Below, piece after piece: positions 1 to 5,692 of a stretch of 8,577 nt of DNA. Position 1 is the first letter of the stretch; every line of letters begins with the position of its first letter. Under the pieces are notes generated by a model that was not told where the DNA came from, searched no databases, and was given only the letters and a program-made list of their open reading frames with translations. Origin of the DNA: Anaeromyxobacter_A sp035538735 (GTDB lineage Bacteria; Myxococcota; Myxococcia; Myxococcales; Anaeromyxobacteraceae); contig DATLJU010000088.1 of the NCBI GenBank assembly GCA_035538735.1, forward strand, positions 1 to 8,577, read 5' to 3'. The translations under genes were made by a program, and so were the position numbers.

Positions 1-17
1 GAGGGTCGATTACCCTC
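1..17. other. Short inverted repeat at the window edge
   Basis: GAGGGT (1-6) and ACCCTC (12-17) form a perfect 6-bp stem with a 5-base loop. It lies 67 bp beyond the last stop codon of the minus-strand purS operon and could be part of its termination region. There is no T-run on either side, and the window edge cuts off further context, so terminator function is only a possibility. Confidence 0.25.
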
Positions 18-37
18 GGTGACGGAGCGTTTCGTCT

Positions 38-82
38 CCCTCGCCCCGCCGCCAGGCGGGGAGAGGGCCGGGGAGGGGGGCC
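38..82. repeat. Palindromic intergenic repeat, family 2, copy 1
   Basis: The left arm CCCTCGCCCCGCC (38-50) pairs with GGCGGGGAGAGGG (55-67) across a 4-base loop with one mismatch, followed by a GCCGGGGAGGGGGG-type tail. The same design, with almost the same tail, recurs at 8376-8417 and in altered form at 6249-6290. This copy ends one base before the stop codon (84-86) of the last gene of the minus-strand operon. Its transcript would carry a strong hairpin just after that gene, so it may protect the 3' end or help termination. No U-tract follows. Confidence 0.7.
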
Positions 83-83
83 A

Positions 84-596
84 TCAACTGACGGTCTCAT
101 CCTCCCCGCGCAGCGACCTCGGCGGCTCGACGCTCGAGAACACCAGCACCGTCAGGATCCCCTCCGCCGTCAGGATCCCCTCCGCCGCCAGGATCCCCTC
201 CGGCGCCTGGGTCCGCTCGCCGAGCCGTGCCGTCCCTGCGTGGCACACCGCGACCGCTCCGTCGAGCCAGGCGCTGACCTCGGGCGCGGCGTTCACCGAC
301 TCGCAGCTGGCCGAGAGCACCTCCTCGACCAGTGCCCACTCCGCGTCGAACTCGGCCGGCGCGACCGAGAGCGGCCAGCGCACGAGGCCCGACAGGCCGC
401 GCCACACCTCCGTCGGCTGCCCGCCGGCCGCCAGGAGCTCGCCGGCGCGCGCGAAGAAGGGGCCGAGCACGCCGTCCAGGAGCCCGGGGAACACGTCCGA
501 GCGCGCCGCGGTGCGGGCGAGCCGCCAGATGCGGACGAGCTCTTCGCTTTGCTGCTCCAGGAAGAGCCCGACGTGGGCCGGTCCGAGTCGCGTCAC
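84..596 (-). CDS. Unknown 170-residue helical protein with a C-terminal hexapeptide repeat
   Basis: This is the last gene of the purS operon. I chose the GTG start at 596 because its first four bases (GTGA) overlap the stop of the hydrolase gene, and GGAG sits 7 bases upstream. The frame stays open far upstream, but that part is antisense to or overlapping genes with clear homology. Residues 1-125 look like an alpha-helical bundle rich in Leu, Glu and Trp (W24, W65, W74, W87, W110). The general pattern recalls the RsbRD N-terminal-type sensory domain, but I cannot confirm this. Residues 133-149 hold three EGIL-A/T-A units coded by an 18-bp tandem repeat, and the last 20 residues look like a poorly conserved tail. 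There is no signal peptide or membrane segment. The role is unknown; GTGA coupling suggests co-translation with the hydrolase. Confidence 0.75.
   Translation of the reverse strand: MTRLGPAHVGLFLEQQSEELVRIWRLARTAARSDVFPGLLDGVLGPFFARAGELLAAGGQPTEVWRGLSGLVRWPLSVAPAEFDAEWALVEEVLSASCESVNAAPEVSAWLDGAVAVCHAGTARLGERTQAPEGILAAEGILTAEGILTVLVFSSVEPPRSLRGEDETVS
151..204. repeat. 18-bp tandem repeat, three units, inside a gene
   Basis: Units lie at 151-168, 169-186 and 187-204. The first two are identical; the third differs at two bases. The unit is a multiple of three, so on the minus strand it adds EGILTA-type hexapeptides near the C terminus of the 170-residue protein without breaking the frame. Identical adjacent units suggest recent slippage or duplication. 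Confidence 0.9.
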
Positions 597-1225
597 GCGG
601 CGGCTCCGAGCAGCCACGCCATCGCCTCGCCCGCCTCGCGCTCGAGCGACGGCAGCGCCTCGGTGAAGAGGTGGCTCGCGCCGTCGACGACGGTCAGCCG
701 GCGGGGCCCGGCCGCGCCCTGCAGCGCGCCCTCGATCTGGGCCGGGAGCGCGAACTCGTCGCGCTCCGCCTGCACCACCGCCACCGGCTTGGGACAGGTG
801 CGGGCGACCTCGGCGACGCCCTCGCGGAGCGAGAGCGCGAGCCCCGCGCAGAGGATGCCGGGCACCGCCTCGTCCCCGCACCCGGCCTCGAGCGCCATCC
901 AAGCGCCGAACGAGAAGCCGCACGCCCAGCGCGTCAGCGCCGGCTGCTCGGCCGCGAGCCAGGCCAGCGCGGCGCGCACGTCCTCCACCTCGCCGCGGCC
1001 CTCGTCGTGTTCGCCGGCGGAGAGTCCGACGCCGCGGAAGTTGAAGCGCAGCGTGGCGCCGCCCTGGGCGCGCACGGCCCGCGCGAGGCGGTAGGTCGCG
1101 TGGTTGTGGAGGGTGCCGCCGAAACGCGGGTGCGGATGGCAGACCACCGCCGCGAACCGTGGCGACGGCGGCGCCTCGTACAGCGCCTCCAGCCGTCCCG
1201 CGGGTCCGTGGAGGTCGACTTGCAC
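593..1225 (-). CDS. Alpha/beta hydrolase (COG2945-like)
   Basis: This 210-residue protein has the alpha/beta-hydrolase hallmarks of the small COG2945-like group. These are CHPHP then GGT (29-38) after the first core strand, RFNFRGVGLS (60-69), the nucleophile elbow GFSFG (103-107, Ser105), a likely acid Asp156 and the catalytic His185 in GASH. There is no signal peptide, so it should be cytosolic. Members of this group are usually uncharacterised esterases or acyl hydrolases; the substrate cannot be read from sequence. The start is GTG at 1225, six bases after the purQ stop; AAGGG overlapping that stop serves as a modest ribosome-binding site. The next gene overlaps its stop by GTGA. Co-transcription with purQ may reflect operon packing rather than a role in purine synthesis. 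Confidence 0.9.
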   Translation of the reverse strand: MQVDLHGPAGRLEALYEAPPSPRFAAVVCHPHPRFGGTLHNHATYRLARAVRAQGGATLRFNFRGVGLSAGEHDEGRGEVEDVRAALAWLAAEQPALTRWACGFSFGAWMALEAGCGDEAVPGILCAGLALSLREGVAEVARTCPKPVAVVQAERDEFALPAQIEGALQGAAGPRRLTVVDGASHLFTEALPSLEREAGEAMAWLLGAAA

Positions 1226-1231
1226 GATCCC

Positions 1232-1894
1232 TTACCCGGCGCCGAGGAGGGCGTCGAAGAGCTTCTTGCCGTCGGCGCTGCCCAGGATCCCCTCGCTCGC
1301 GCGCTCCGGGTGCGGCATGAGGCCGACCACGTTCATGCGGGGGCCGCCCGCCACGCCGGCGATGTCGCGCGCGGCGCCGTTGGGAGCGCCGCCCACGTAC
1401 CGGAACACCACCTGGCCCTCGCCCTCCAGCCGATCGAGGGTGGCGTCGTCGGCGAAGTAGTTGCCGTCGCCGTGCGCGACGGGCACGCGCAGCCGCTCGC
1501 CGCGCAGGCCCGCGGTGAGCGGGGTGTCGCCGCCCTGGACCTCGATGAGCACGTCCTGGCAGACGAAGTGGAGCGAGGCGTTGCGCAGGAGAGCGCCGGG
1601 CAGGAGCCCCACCTCGCACAGGATCTGGAAGCCGTTGCAGATGCCGATCACCGGTCCGCCGCCGCGGGCGTAGCCGACGACGTCCTCCATGACCGGCGAG
1701 AAGCGCGCCAGCGCGCCGCAGCGCAGGTAGTCGCCGTAGCTGAACCCGCCCGGCAGCATGACCGCGTCGAGCCCCGCCGGCAGCCGGTCCTTGTGCCAGA
1801 CGTACTGCGCGTCGGCGCCGCAGACGTGCTTCACCACGTGGTACAGGTCGTGGTCGCAGTTCGAGCCGGGGAAGGTGACGATCCCGATCTTCAT
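1232..1894 (-). CDS. purQ: Formylglycinamidine ribonucleotide synthase, glutaminase subunit PurQ
   Basis: PurQ releases ammonia from glutamine and passes it to PurL, which converts FGAR to FGAM with ATP in the fourth step of de novo purine synthesis; PurS bridges the two in the cytosolic PurLQS complex. The 220-residue length is normal for the family. Visible class-I amidotransferase features are the N-terminal IVTFPGSNCDHD (5-16), LPGGFSYGDYLRCGA (47-61), the nucleophile Cys86 in GICNGFQ, a PNG motif (171-173) and the His195/Glu197 pair in MPHPE. I chose ATG 1894 because the family starts MKIGIV and because it overlaps the purS stop as ATGA. An in-frame extension to 1963 would add 23 unrelated residues inside purS. 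Translation is probably coupled to purS. Confidence 0.97.
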   Translation of the reverse strand: MKIGIVTFPGSNCDHDLYHVVKHVCGADAQYVWHKDRLPAGLDAVMLPGGFSYGDYLRCGALARFSPVMEDVVGYARGGGPVIGICNGFQILCEVGLLPGALLRNASLHFVCQDVLIEVQGGDTPLTAGLRGERLRVPVAHGDGNYFADDATLDRLEGEGQVVFRYVGGAPNGAARDIAGVAGGPRMNVVGLMPHPERASEGILGSADGKKLFDALLGAG

Positions 1895-2154
1895 GGCTTC
1901 GCCGCCGGGGCGTCCTCGAACCGGTAGTCCTCGATGACGGTGTTGGCGAGCAGGCGGCGGCACATCTCGTCGAGCCGCTTTCGTCCGTCGGCGGCGCTCT
2001 CGCCGTCCGCCAGCTCGACCTCGATGTACTTGCCGAGCCGGACGCCCTGCACCTCGCCGTAGCCCAGCGTGCGCAGCGCCCGCCCGACCGCCGACCCCTG
2101 GGGATCGAGCACGCCCTTCTTCAGCGTCACGTAGACCCGGACCGTCTTCGCCAT
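1891..2154 (-). CDS. purS: Formylglycinamidine ribonucleotide synthase subunit PurS
   Basis: PurS is the small structural subunit that dimerises and bridges PurQ and PurL so that ammonia can be channelled. The 87-residue product shows the family pattern: VRVYVTLKKGVLDPQG (5-20), GYGEVQGVRLGKYIEVEL (31-48) and a C-terminal NTVIEDYRFE (71-80). I chose ATG 2154 by family length; an upstream in-frame GTG at 2196 would add 14 atypical residues. It is the first gene of the operon and overlaps purQ by ATGA. There is no Shine-Dalgarno; instead an extended -10 box lies immediately upstream. The gap to the next gene upstream is only 52 bp, leaving no room for a purine riboswitch. A separate PurS and PurQ imply that the organism's PurL is the small form, which is not in this window. 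Confidence 0.96.
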   Translation of the reverse strand: MAKTVRVYVTLKKGVLDPQGSAVGRALRTLGYGEVQGVRLGKYIEVELADGESAADGRKRLDEMCRRLLANTVIEDYRFEDAPAAKP

Positions 2155-2161
2155 GCCCGGC

Positions 2162-2171
2162 TTTATAACAG
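2162..2171 (-). promoter_or_regulatory. Extended -10 box for the purS operon
   Basis: Read on the minus strand the box is CTGTTATAAA, a TG-n-TATAAA extended -10 (5 of 6 to TATAAT) in an AT-rich island within GC-rich DNA. Seven bases separate TATAAA from the purS ATG, so transcription would begin at or next to the start codon. No -35 match is found 16-18 bp upstream, which is tolerated for extended -10 promoters. Confidence 0.5.
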
Positions 2172-2206
2172 ATCGACCCGGCGCCGCCGCGACCAACGCC
2201 GCGCGA

Positions 2207-3484
2207 TCAGCGCAGCGCCGCCATCGCCTGCCGCAGCGCCGACCCGAGCTTCAGCTGGCGCCCGTGCCGGGCCACCTCGGCCACCGCCAGGGCCACGTAC
2301 GCCCAGGCGACGAGGAGGTGCGACTCGATGGGCGGCAGGTCGAAGCCGCCGTGCGCCGGCCCGATGCGGGGCAGGTCGATGGGCCCCTTGTAGAAGAACT
2401 GGAGCACGAAGAGCGCCAGCATGACGAGCGCGTTCGTCCGTGTGAAGTAGAGCTTCGTCAGGCAGGCCACGCCGAACAGGGTGGTGGCGAAGGAGAGGAA
2501 GATCTCGGTCCGGTGGAGTGGGTCCATGGGGATGGCGGACGGCACCCCCACCGACAGCGAGAAGGCGATGGGGATCATCGCCACCAGCGCCGTGTACTGG
2601 TTCACCGTCGAGCTGACCATGTTGAGGAGCGCCATGGGGGCGAGCTTCACCGTGCGTGACCAGTAGATGGCCGTGACCTTCTCCGGGAACTCGGTCAGGA
2701 AGGGCGCCACCCACTGCACGAAGGCGAACTGGGAGACGCCTACCGCGATCGCGACCTCCTTCATCGACTCGAGGAACGGGTGGGCCACGCCCCACATCAC
2801 GATGCCGCCCAGCCCGAACAGCGAGAGGAGCACCACCCCGCGCACGATCGTCGGCCGCAGGTCGACGAGCAGGCGCGGCGGGGCGAGCAGCTCCTCCTTC
2901 TCCTCCTCCTCCTCGGCAGGGAGCCGCGACAGGATCCACAGGTAGAGCACGAAGGCGCCGCCCAGCACGACCGAGTCGAGCAGCGTGAGCTTCCCGCGCC
3001 AGAGGACGACGAGGTACCAGCTCGACGCCGCGAGCAGCGCCACGACCTCCACCACGTGCTCGGGCCGAAGCCGCAGCGCGTCGAGCGGGCGGCCGTGCTT
3101 GCGCCGGTGGAAATAGTCGGTGACGAAGAAGATGAGCGGCCACCCGAAGCCGGTGAGGAGCCGGTTCGAGCCGGAGGCGTTCGCGAAGACGAGGTCGACG
3201 CGGCCGTCGCGCCCCGCCTGCCAGGCGATGACCGCCTCGACCATGAACTCGGGCACGACCTGCAGGAGCGCGATGAAGGCGACCGCCAGCCCCTGCGAGA
3301 CGAAGAACTGCGCCGCCTCGGCCCCCCAAGAGATGAGGAGCGCCGCCGCGATCACCGCGCCGAAGCAGAGGGCCGCGGTGGGACCTGGCGTGAAGGGCAG
3401 CGTGCGGACGAGCCAGGTCGCGGCCGCCGCGAACACCGCCAGCCCTGCGATGAGCGAGCCGGTTGAGGCGCGGTGAGGGGGCAT
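2207..3484 (-). CDS. Divergent sodium/calcium exchanger-like membrane protein (CaCA superfamily)
   Basis: This is a 425-residue integral membrane protein with about ten hydrophobic segments in two halves. The alpha-1-like repeat is around 74-120, with VPEFMVE (77-83) and ANASGSN (101-107). The alpha-2-like repeat is around 259-300, with TEFPEKVTA (264-272) and NMVSSTVNQ (288-296). An acidic linker with a run of five Glu (191-195) separates the halves and would lie on one face as the central loop. CaCA exchangers move Ca2+ or other cations against Na+ or H+, with Glu in both alpha repeats in the binding site; E79 and E265/E268 are candidates. The motifs are clearly altered from the classic GSN-rich pattern, so the ion is uncertain. 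ATG 3484 has no Shine-Dalgarno but sits just after a promoter-like box. It diverges from a CorC-like gene. Confidence 0.85.
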   Translation of the reverse strand: MPPHRASTGSLIAGLAVFAAAATWLVRTLPFTPGPTAALCFGAVIAAALLISWGAEAAQFFVSQGLAVAFIALLQVVPEFMVEAVIAWQAGRDGRVDLVFANASGSNRLLTGFGWPLIFFVTDYFHRRKHGRPLDALRLRPEHVVEVVALLAASSWYLVVLWRGKLTLLDSVVLGGAFVLYLWILSRLPAEEEEEKEELLAPPRLLVDLRPTIVRGVVLLSLFGLGGIVMWGVAHPFLESMKEVAIAVGVSQFAFVQWVAPFLTEFPEKVTAIYWSRTVKLAPMALLNMVSSTVNQYTALVAMIPIAFSLSVGVPSAIPMDPLHRTEIFLSFATTLFGVACLTKLYFTRTNALVMLALFVLQFFYKGPIDLPRIGPAHGGFDLPPIESHLLVAWAYVALAVAEVARHGRQLKLGSALRQAMAALR

Positions 3485-3490
3485 CGGCGC

Positions 3491-3519
3491 GAAGTAGCAC
3501 GCGAGCCTCCGCCCGGCAA
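3491..3519 (-). promoter_or_regulatory. Promoter candidate for the exchanger gene
   Basis: On the minus strand, TTGCCG (3519-3514, 4 of 6 to TTGACA) is followed by a 17-bp spacer and an extended -10, TGC-TACTTC (3496-3491 for the hexamer). The hexamer ends six bases before the ATG at 3484, so the transcript would start at or next to the start codon. The -10 hexamer itself is weak; the spacing, the TG extension and the GTGCTA shared with other starts in the window support the call. Confidence 0.4.
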
Positions 3520-3538
3520 CGGCGGCGCACGAATGCCG

Positions 3539-3583
3539 TCGCCCTTCGATTTCGGCGCTGCGCGCCTACGCTCAGGGCGAACG
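3539..3583 (-). repeat. REP-like palindromic repeat, family 1, copy 1 (reverse orientation)
   Basis: Outer arms CGCCCT (3540-3545) and AGGGCG (3574-3579) enclose an inner GGCGC/GCGCC hairpin (3554-3558 with 3562-3566). CTTCGA near the left arm and TACGCTCAGGGCGAACG at the right match the reverse complement of the copy at 8293-8346. The outer and conserved parts agree; the inner stem sequence differs but remains self-complementary. Confidence 0.8.
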
Positions 3584-3673
3584 GGAAGGGTACGGAAGGC
3601 GGCAACAATGAGTGTTCGCCGCGTATCGAGGATGAGACCCTGGAGTGGGTGGGCACATGTTGTCGCGAGTTCT

Positions 3674-3722
3674 CCGCTCAGGCTGAGCGTGGCCGCGCGA
3701 AGCGCGGCGAAGTCGAAGCGGG
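3674..3722 (+). repeat. REP-like palindromic repeat, family 1, copy 2
   Basis: The copy has TGAGCGT (3684-3690), a perfect 7-bp inner hairpin GCCGCGC (3692-3698) / GCGCGGC (3702-3708) with a GAA loop, then GAAGTCGAAG. Outer arms CCGCT (3674-3678) and AGCGG (3717-3721) pair. It has the same layout as the copy at 8293-8346, including the GAA loop. Confidence 0.8.
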
Positions 3723-3733
3723 CACAGCGCGGA

Positions 3734-3791
3734 GCCTGTCTTGAGCGTAGGCGCGGAGCGGCCGGAGTCGAAGGGGGCTCAGGGCGAGCGG
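3734..3791 (+). repeat. Degenerate REP-like repeat plus half copy, family 1
   Basis: TTGAGCGTAGGCGC (3741-3754) and GGAGTCGAAGG (3764-3774) match the conserved flanks of the family, but the inner stem is imperfect. Directly after it, CTCAGGGCGAGCGG (3778-3791) matches the right end of copy 1 (3571-3584) at 13 of 14 bases. It looks like the remnant of a copy in the opposite orientation. Confidence 0.6.
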
Positions 3792-3852
3792 AAGATGACA
3801 CCCCGGGCGAAGGGTGCGCGAACGGAGGGTGCCCGGACGGTTTCGACCGGCC

Positions 3853-3862
3853 GTGCTAGGTT
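3853..3862 (+). promoter_or_regulatory. Extended -10-like box upstream of the CorC-like gene
   Basis: GTGCTAGGTT carries a TGC extension followed by TAGGTT (3 of 6 to TATAAT). It ends eight bases before ATG 3871, predicting a transcript with almost no leader. The GTGCTA core is identical to those before the MFS gene and the exchanger gene. I see no -35 match. Confidence 0.35.
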
Positions 3863-3870
3863 CGCGGGGG

Positions 3871-5166
3871 ATGGAACTCGTCCTCGCCCTCGCGGGTGTG
3901 GCGCTCGCGCTGCTCCTGGTCCGGTCGCTCGTGGCGGCGCTCGAGGCGGCCCTGGTGGTGGTGGGCCTGCCGCGAGCGCAGGCGCTGGCGCAGGAGAAGG
4001 GGACGCGCCAGGCGCGCGCGCTCGCGACGCTGCTCGAGGATCGCGAGGAGACCGCCGCGCTGGTCCGCGCGCTCGACGCGCTCTCCGCGCTCGGAGCCGG
4101 CGCCGCGGCGACGCTGCTGGGGTGGCGCGCGCTGCCGCCGGCCCCGGCGGTGGGCGCGGGGCTCCTGCTCCTCCTCGCGGCCTTCGTCTCCATCGTCATC
4201 TCGGCGGCGGCGCGGGCCGCGGGTGCGGTCCACGGCGAGGCGGTGGCACTAGCGCTGTCGCGGCCGGCGCGCGCGCTCACCCGCGCCTTCCGCCCGATCG
4301 CCCGCGGCGCGAGCGCCCTGGCGCGCCCTCTCGCCGGCCGGCCGGGTGCGTTCGCGCTGCCGCAGCCCCCGCTGGAGGAGATGGAGCGGGCGCTCACCGA
4401 GTGGGCGCGCACCCGCGGGACCCCGTCCGACCAGGCGACGAGCGAGCTCATCCAGGCGGTGTTCGAGTTCCGCGAGAAGGTCGCGCGCGACGTCATGGTG
4501 ACGCGGACCGAGGTGGTCGCGATCGACGTCGAGACGCCGGTGCAGGAGCTGCTGCGGCTCCTGGCCGAGGAGGGCCACTCCCGGCTGCCCGTGTACCGCG
4601 AGAGCCTCGATCACATCGTCGGGACGCTGCACGCGCGCGACGTCGTCCCGCTCATGCAGCACCCGGAGCTCATCGTCCTGCGCGACCTCATCCGGCCGCC
4701 GCACTTCGTGCCGTGGTCGAAGCCGGTCGATCAGCTCCTGCGGGAGATGCAGAAGCGCCACATCCACATGGCCGTCGTCGTCGACGAGTACGGCGGGGTG
4801 ATGGGCATCTGCACGCTGGAGGACGTGCTGGAGGAGATCGTCGGCGAGATCGGCGACGAGTTCGAGGTGGAGAAGGGCAAGGGCGTCGAGGCGCATCCCG
4901 ACGGGACATACACGGTGCGCGCGGAGGTCCCCGTCGAGGACTTCAACCGGCTGGCCGGCGGCTCGCTCCCCGAGGACGCCGAGTACGAGACGGTGGGGGG
5001 CTTCCTGAACGCGCTGGCGGGCGCGATCCCGGCCGCCGGCGACCGGTTCTTCCACCGCGGCTGGCTCTTCACCGTGAGCGAGGCGACGCCGCGGAAGGTG
5101 CTGAAGGTCCGCGCCGCCCGCGTCAAGCGCCAGGGCGAGCGCGAGGGCATGCCCCGGCCGCGGTGA
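3871..5166 (+). CDS. CorC/HlyC-family membrane protein (CNNM-like) with CBS pair
   Basis: This 431-residue protein has the domain order of the hemolysin C/CorC (CNNM) family. The N-terminal membrane part is shortened and divergent (about 1-160, hydrophobic stretches near 1-20, 70-83 and 94-115, with LEAAL at 24-28 where DUF21 has a conserved acidic residue). A CBS pair follows (about 205-330), including HSRLPVY (236-242) and VVDEYGGVMGICTLEDVLEEIVGEIGDE split across 303-330. A C-terminal CorC_HlyC domain is at about 345-415. Relatives are tied to Mg2+/Co2+ efflux or tolerance, with the CBS pair binding adenine nucleotides. I chose ATG 3871 because the hydrophobic first segment begins there and a -10-like box lies just upstream; a longer start at 3814 would add 19 non-conserved residues and lie upstream of the box. 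The ion is not known. Confidence 0.9.
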   Translation: MELVLALAGVALALLLVRSLVAALEAALVVVGLPRAQALAQEKGTRQARALATLLEDREETAALVRALDALSALGAGAAATLLGWRALPPAPAVGAGLLLLLAAFVSIVISAAARAAGAVHGEAVALALSRPARALTRAFRPIARGASALARPLAGRPGAFALPQPPLEEMERALTEWARTRGTPSDQATSELIQAVFEFREKVARDVMVTRTEVVAIDVETPVQELLRLLAEEGHSRLPVYRESLDHIVGTLHARDVVPLMQHPELIVLRDLIRPPHFVPWSKPVDQLLREMQKRHIHMAVVVDEYGGVMGICTLEDVLEEIVGEIGDEFEVEKGKGVEAHPDGTYTVRAEVPVEDFNRLAGGSLPEDAEYETVGGFLNALAGAIPAAGDRFFHRGWLFTVSEATPRKVLKVRAARVKRQGEREGMPRPR

Positions 5167-5186
5167 ACCGCGGTCCCATCCGTGCC

Positions 5187-5217
5187 AGGCCGCTGCGCCG
5201 CAGCGGTCCTATCGTTT
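5187..5217 (+). terminator. Possible intrinsic terminator after the CorC-like gene
   Basis: CCGCTGC (5190-5196) and GCAGCGG (5200-5206) form a perfect 7-bp stem with a 3-base loop. AGG (5187-5189) can pair with CCT (5208-5210) across one bulged base. The tail CCTATCGTTT is only partly T-rich. The hairpin begins 20 bp after the stop and ends against the -10-like box of the next gene, so it may both end one transcript and insulate the next. Confidence 0.45.
5206..5215 (+). promoter_or_regulatory. -10-like box upstream of the first PRC-barrel-like gene
   Basis: GTCCTATCGT contains TATCGT (4 of 6 to TATAAT), six bases before ATG 5222. Transcription from it would begin at the start codon. It partly overlaps the terminator-like hairpin, and there is no Shine-Dalgarno between box and start. 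CCTATCGTT recurs as CCTACCGTT (5662-5670) upstream of the paralogous gene. Confidence 0.35.
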
Positions 5218-5221
5218 ACGG

Positions 5222-5572
5222 ATGGACGAGCGGGTGAAGCCCGGCATGACGGTGTTCGACGCCGACGGGAAGCGGCTCGGGAAGGTGACGCGCTGCGACC
5301 CCGAAGGGATCGAGGTCGTGCGCGGCTTCTGGAGCCCGTTCGATTGGGTGATCCGCTGGGATGAGGTCCTCGACGTCGAGGACGGGCGGGTGCGCGTCGC
5401 GCGCGGCGACGACGAGCTGCTCGCGCTCGCGGAGGGTGGGATGCCCGAGAGCTGGAGGCGCGGCACGCCGCCGCTCGTGGCGCCGCCGCCCCGCCCGCCG
5501 AGCGGCTACGCGCCGGCGGGAGCGCCCGCGCCGGGGCTCGGTCCCACGCCGGCCATGGACCCGCGAGGCTAG
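5222..5572 (+). CDS. Small PRC-barrel-like protein with Pro/Ala-rich tail
   Basis: The 116-residue product starts with a compact beta-rich unit (residues 6-62) with GMTVFDADGKRLGKV (8-22), FDWVIRWDEVLDV (40-52) and VRVARG (57-62). This is the pattern of the PRC-barrel / DUF2171-like group of small proteins. The tail (about 82-116) is rich in Pro, Ala and Gly and looks disordered. It has neither a signal peptide nor a membrane segment. The first part aligns without gaps to the next gene's product, with about 24 identities over some 60 residues. PRC barrels are often adaptor or stress-associated modules; the partner here is unknown. ATG 5222 has no Shine-Dalgarno and is preceded by a -10-like box. 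Confidence 0.75.
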   Translation: MDERVKPGMTVFDADGKRLGKVTRCDPEGIEVVRGFWSPFDWVIRWDEVLDVEDGRVRVARGDDELLALAEGGMPESWRRGTPPLVAPPPRPPSGYAPAGAPAPGLGPTPAMDPRG

Positions 5573-5659
5573 TCGCCTGCCTCAGAAGCGCAGCGACGGG
5601 GGTGGCAAGCCCCGCCCCACGGCCGTCCCGCGCCGCGTTGCGGCCAACACCGACGCACC

Positions 5660-5683
5660 TGCCTACCGTTCGGGAGAGGAGGT
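5660..5683 (+). promoter_or_regulatory. -10-like box and strong ribosome-binding site of the second PRC-barrel-like gene
   Basis: CCTACCGTT (5662-5670) resembles the box before the sister gene. Unlike the other starts, it is followed by a perfect Shine-Dalgarno AGGAGGT (5677-5683), nine bases before ATG 5693, which fixes the start. Transcription from the box would give a normal leader of roughly 17 bases. Confidence 0.5.
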
Positions 5684-5692
5684 CACACGCGC

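Larger units (their letters stand above)
3485..3870. other. 386-bp gene-free divergent region with a repeat cluster
   Basis: This stretch separates two divergent membrane-protein genes. It holds a promoter-like element for the minus-strand exchanger at its left end, a -10-like box for the CorC-like gene at its right end, and between them a mosaic of REP-like palindromic repeats (3539-3583, 3674-3722, 3734-3778, and a half copy at 3778-3791). Short open frames here overlap the repeats in several frames and show no family resemblance, so I call no gene. Confidence 0.75.

Noticed and set aside
599..1619. Upstream part of the long minus-strand frame 84-1619 as an N-terminal extension of the 170-residue protein
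   Set aside because: It reads through the hydrolase and purQ genes in another frame and is almost only Arg, Ala, Gly and Pro, as expected of a shadow frame in GC-rich DNA. The GTG at 596 with GTGA overlap is the better start.
332..1927. Long plus-strand open frame opposite the purS operon
   Set aside because: It is antisense to four supported genes, has low-complexity Arg/Ala composition and no recognisable motif.
2155..2206. Purine riboswitch upstream of purS
   Set aside because: Only 52 bp separate purS from the upstream gene, too little for an aptamer, and the -10-like box leaves no leader.
3600..3744. Small open frames in the 3485-3870 gap
   Set aside because: They overlap the REP-like repeats in several frames, lack ribosome-binding sites and show no family resemblance.
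3741..5237. Plus-strand frame overlapping the CorC-like gene
   Set aside because: It is Arg/Gly-rich shadow coding; the CorC-like frame has clear CBS and CorC_HlyC motifs over the same bases.
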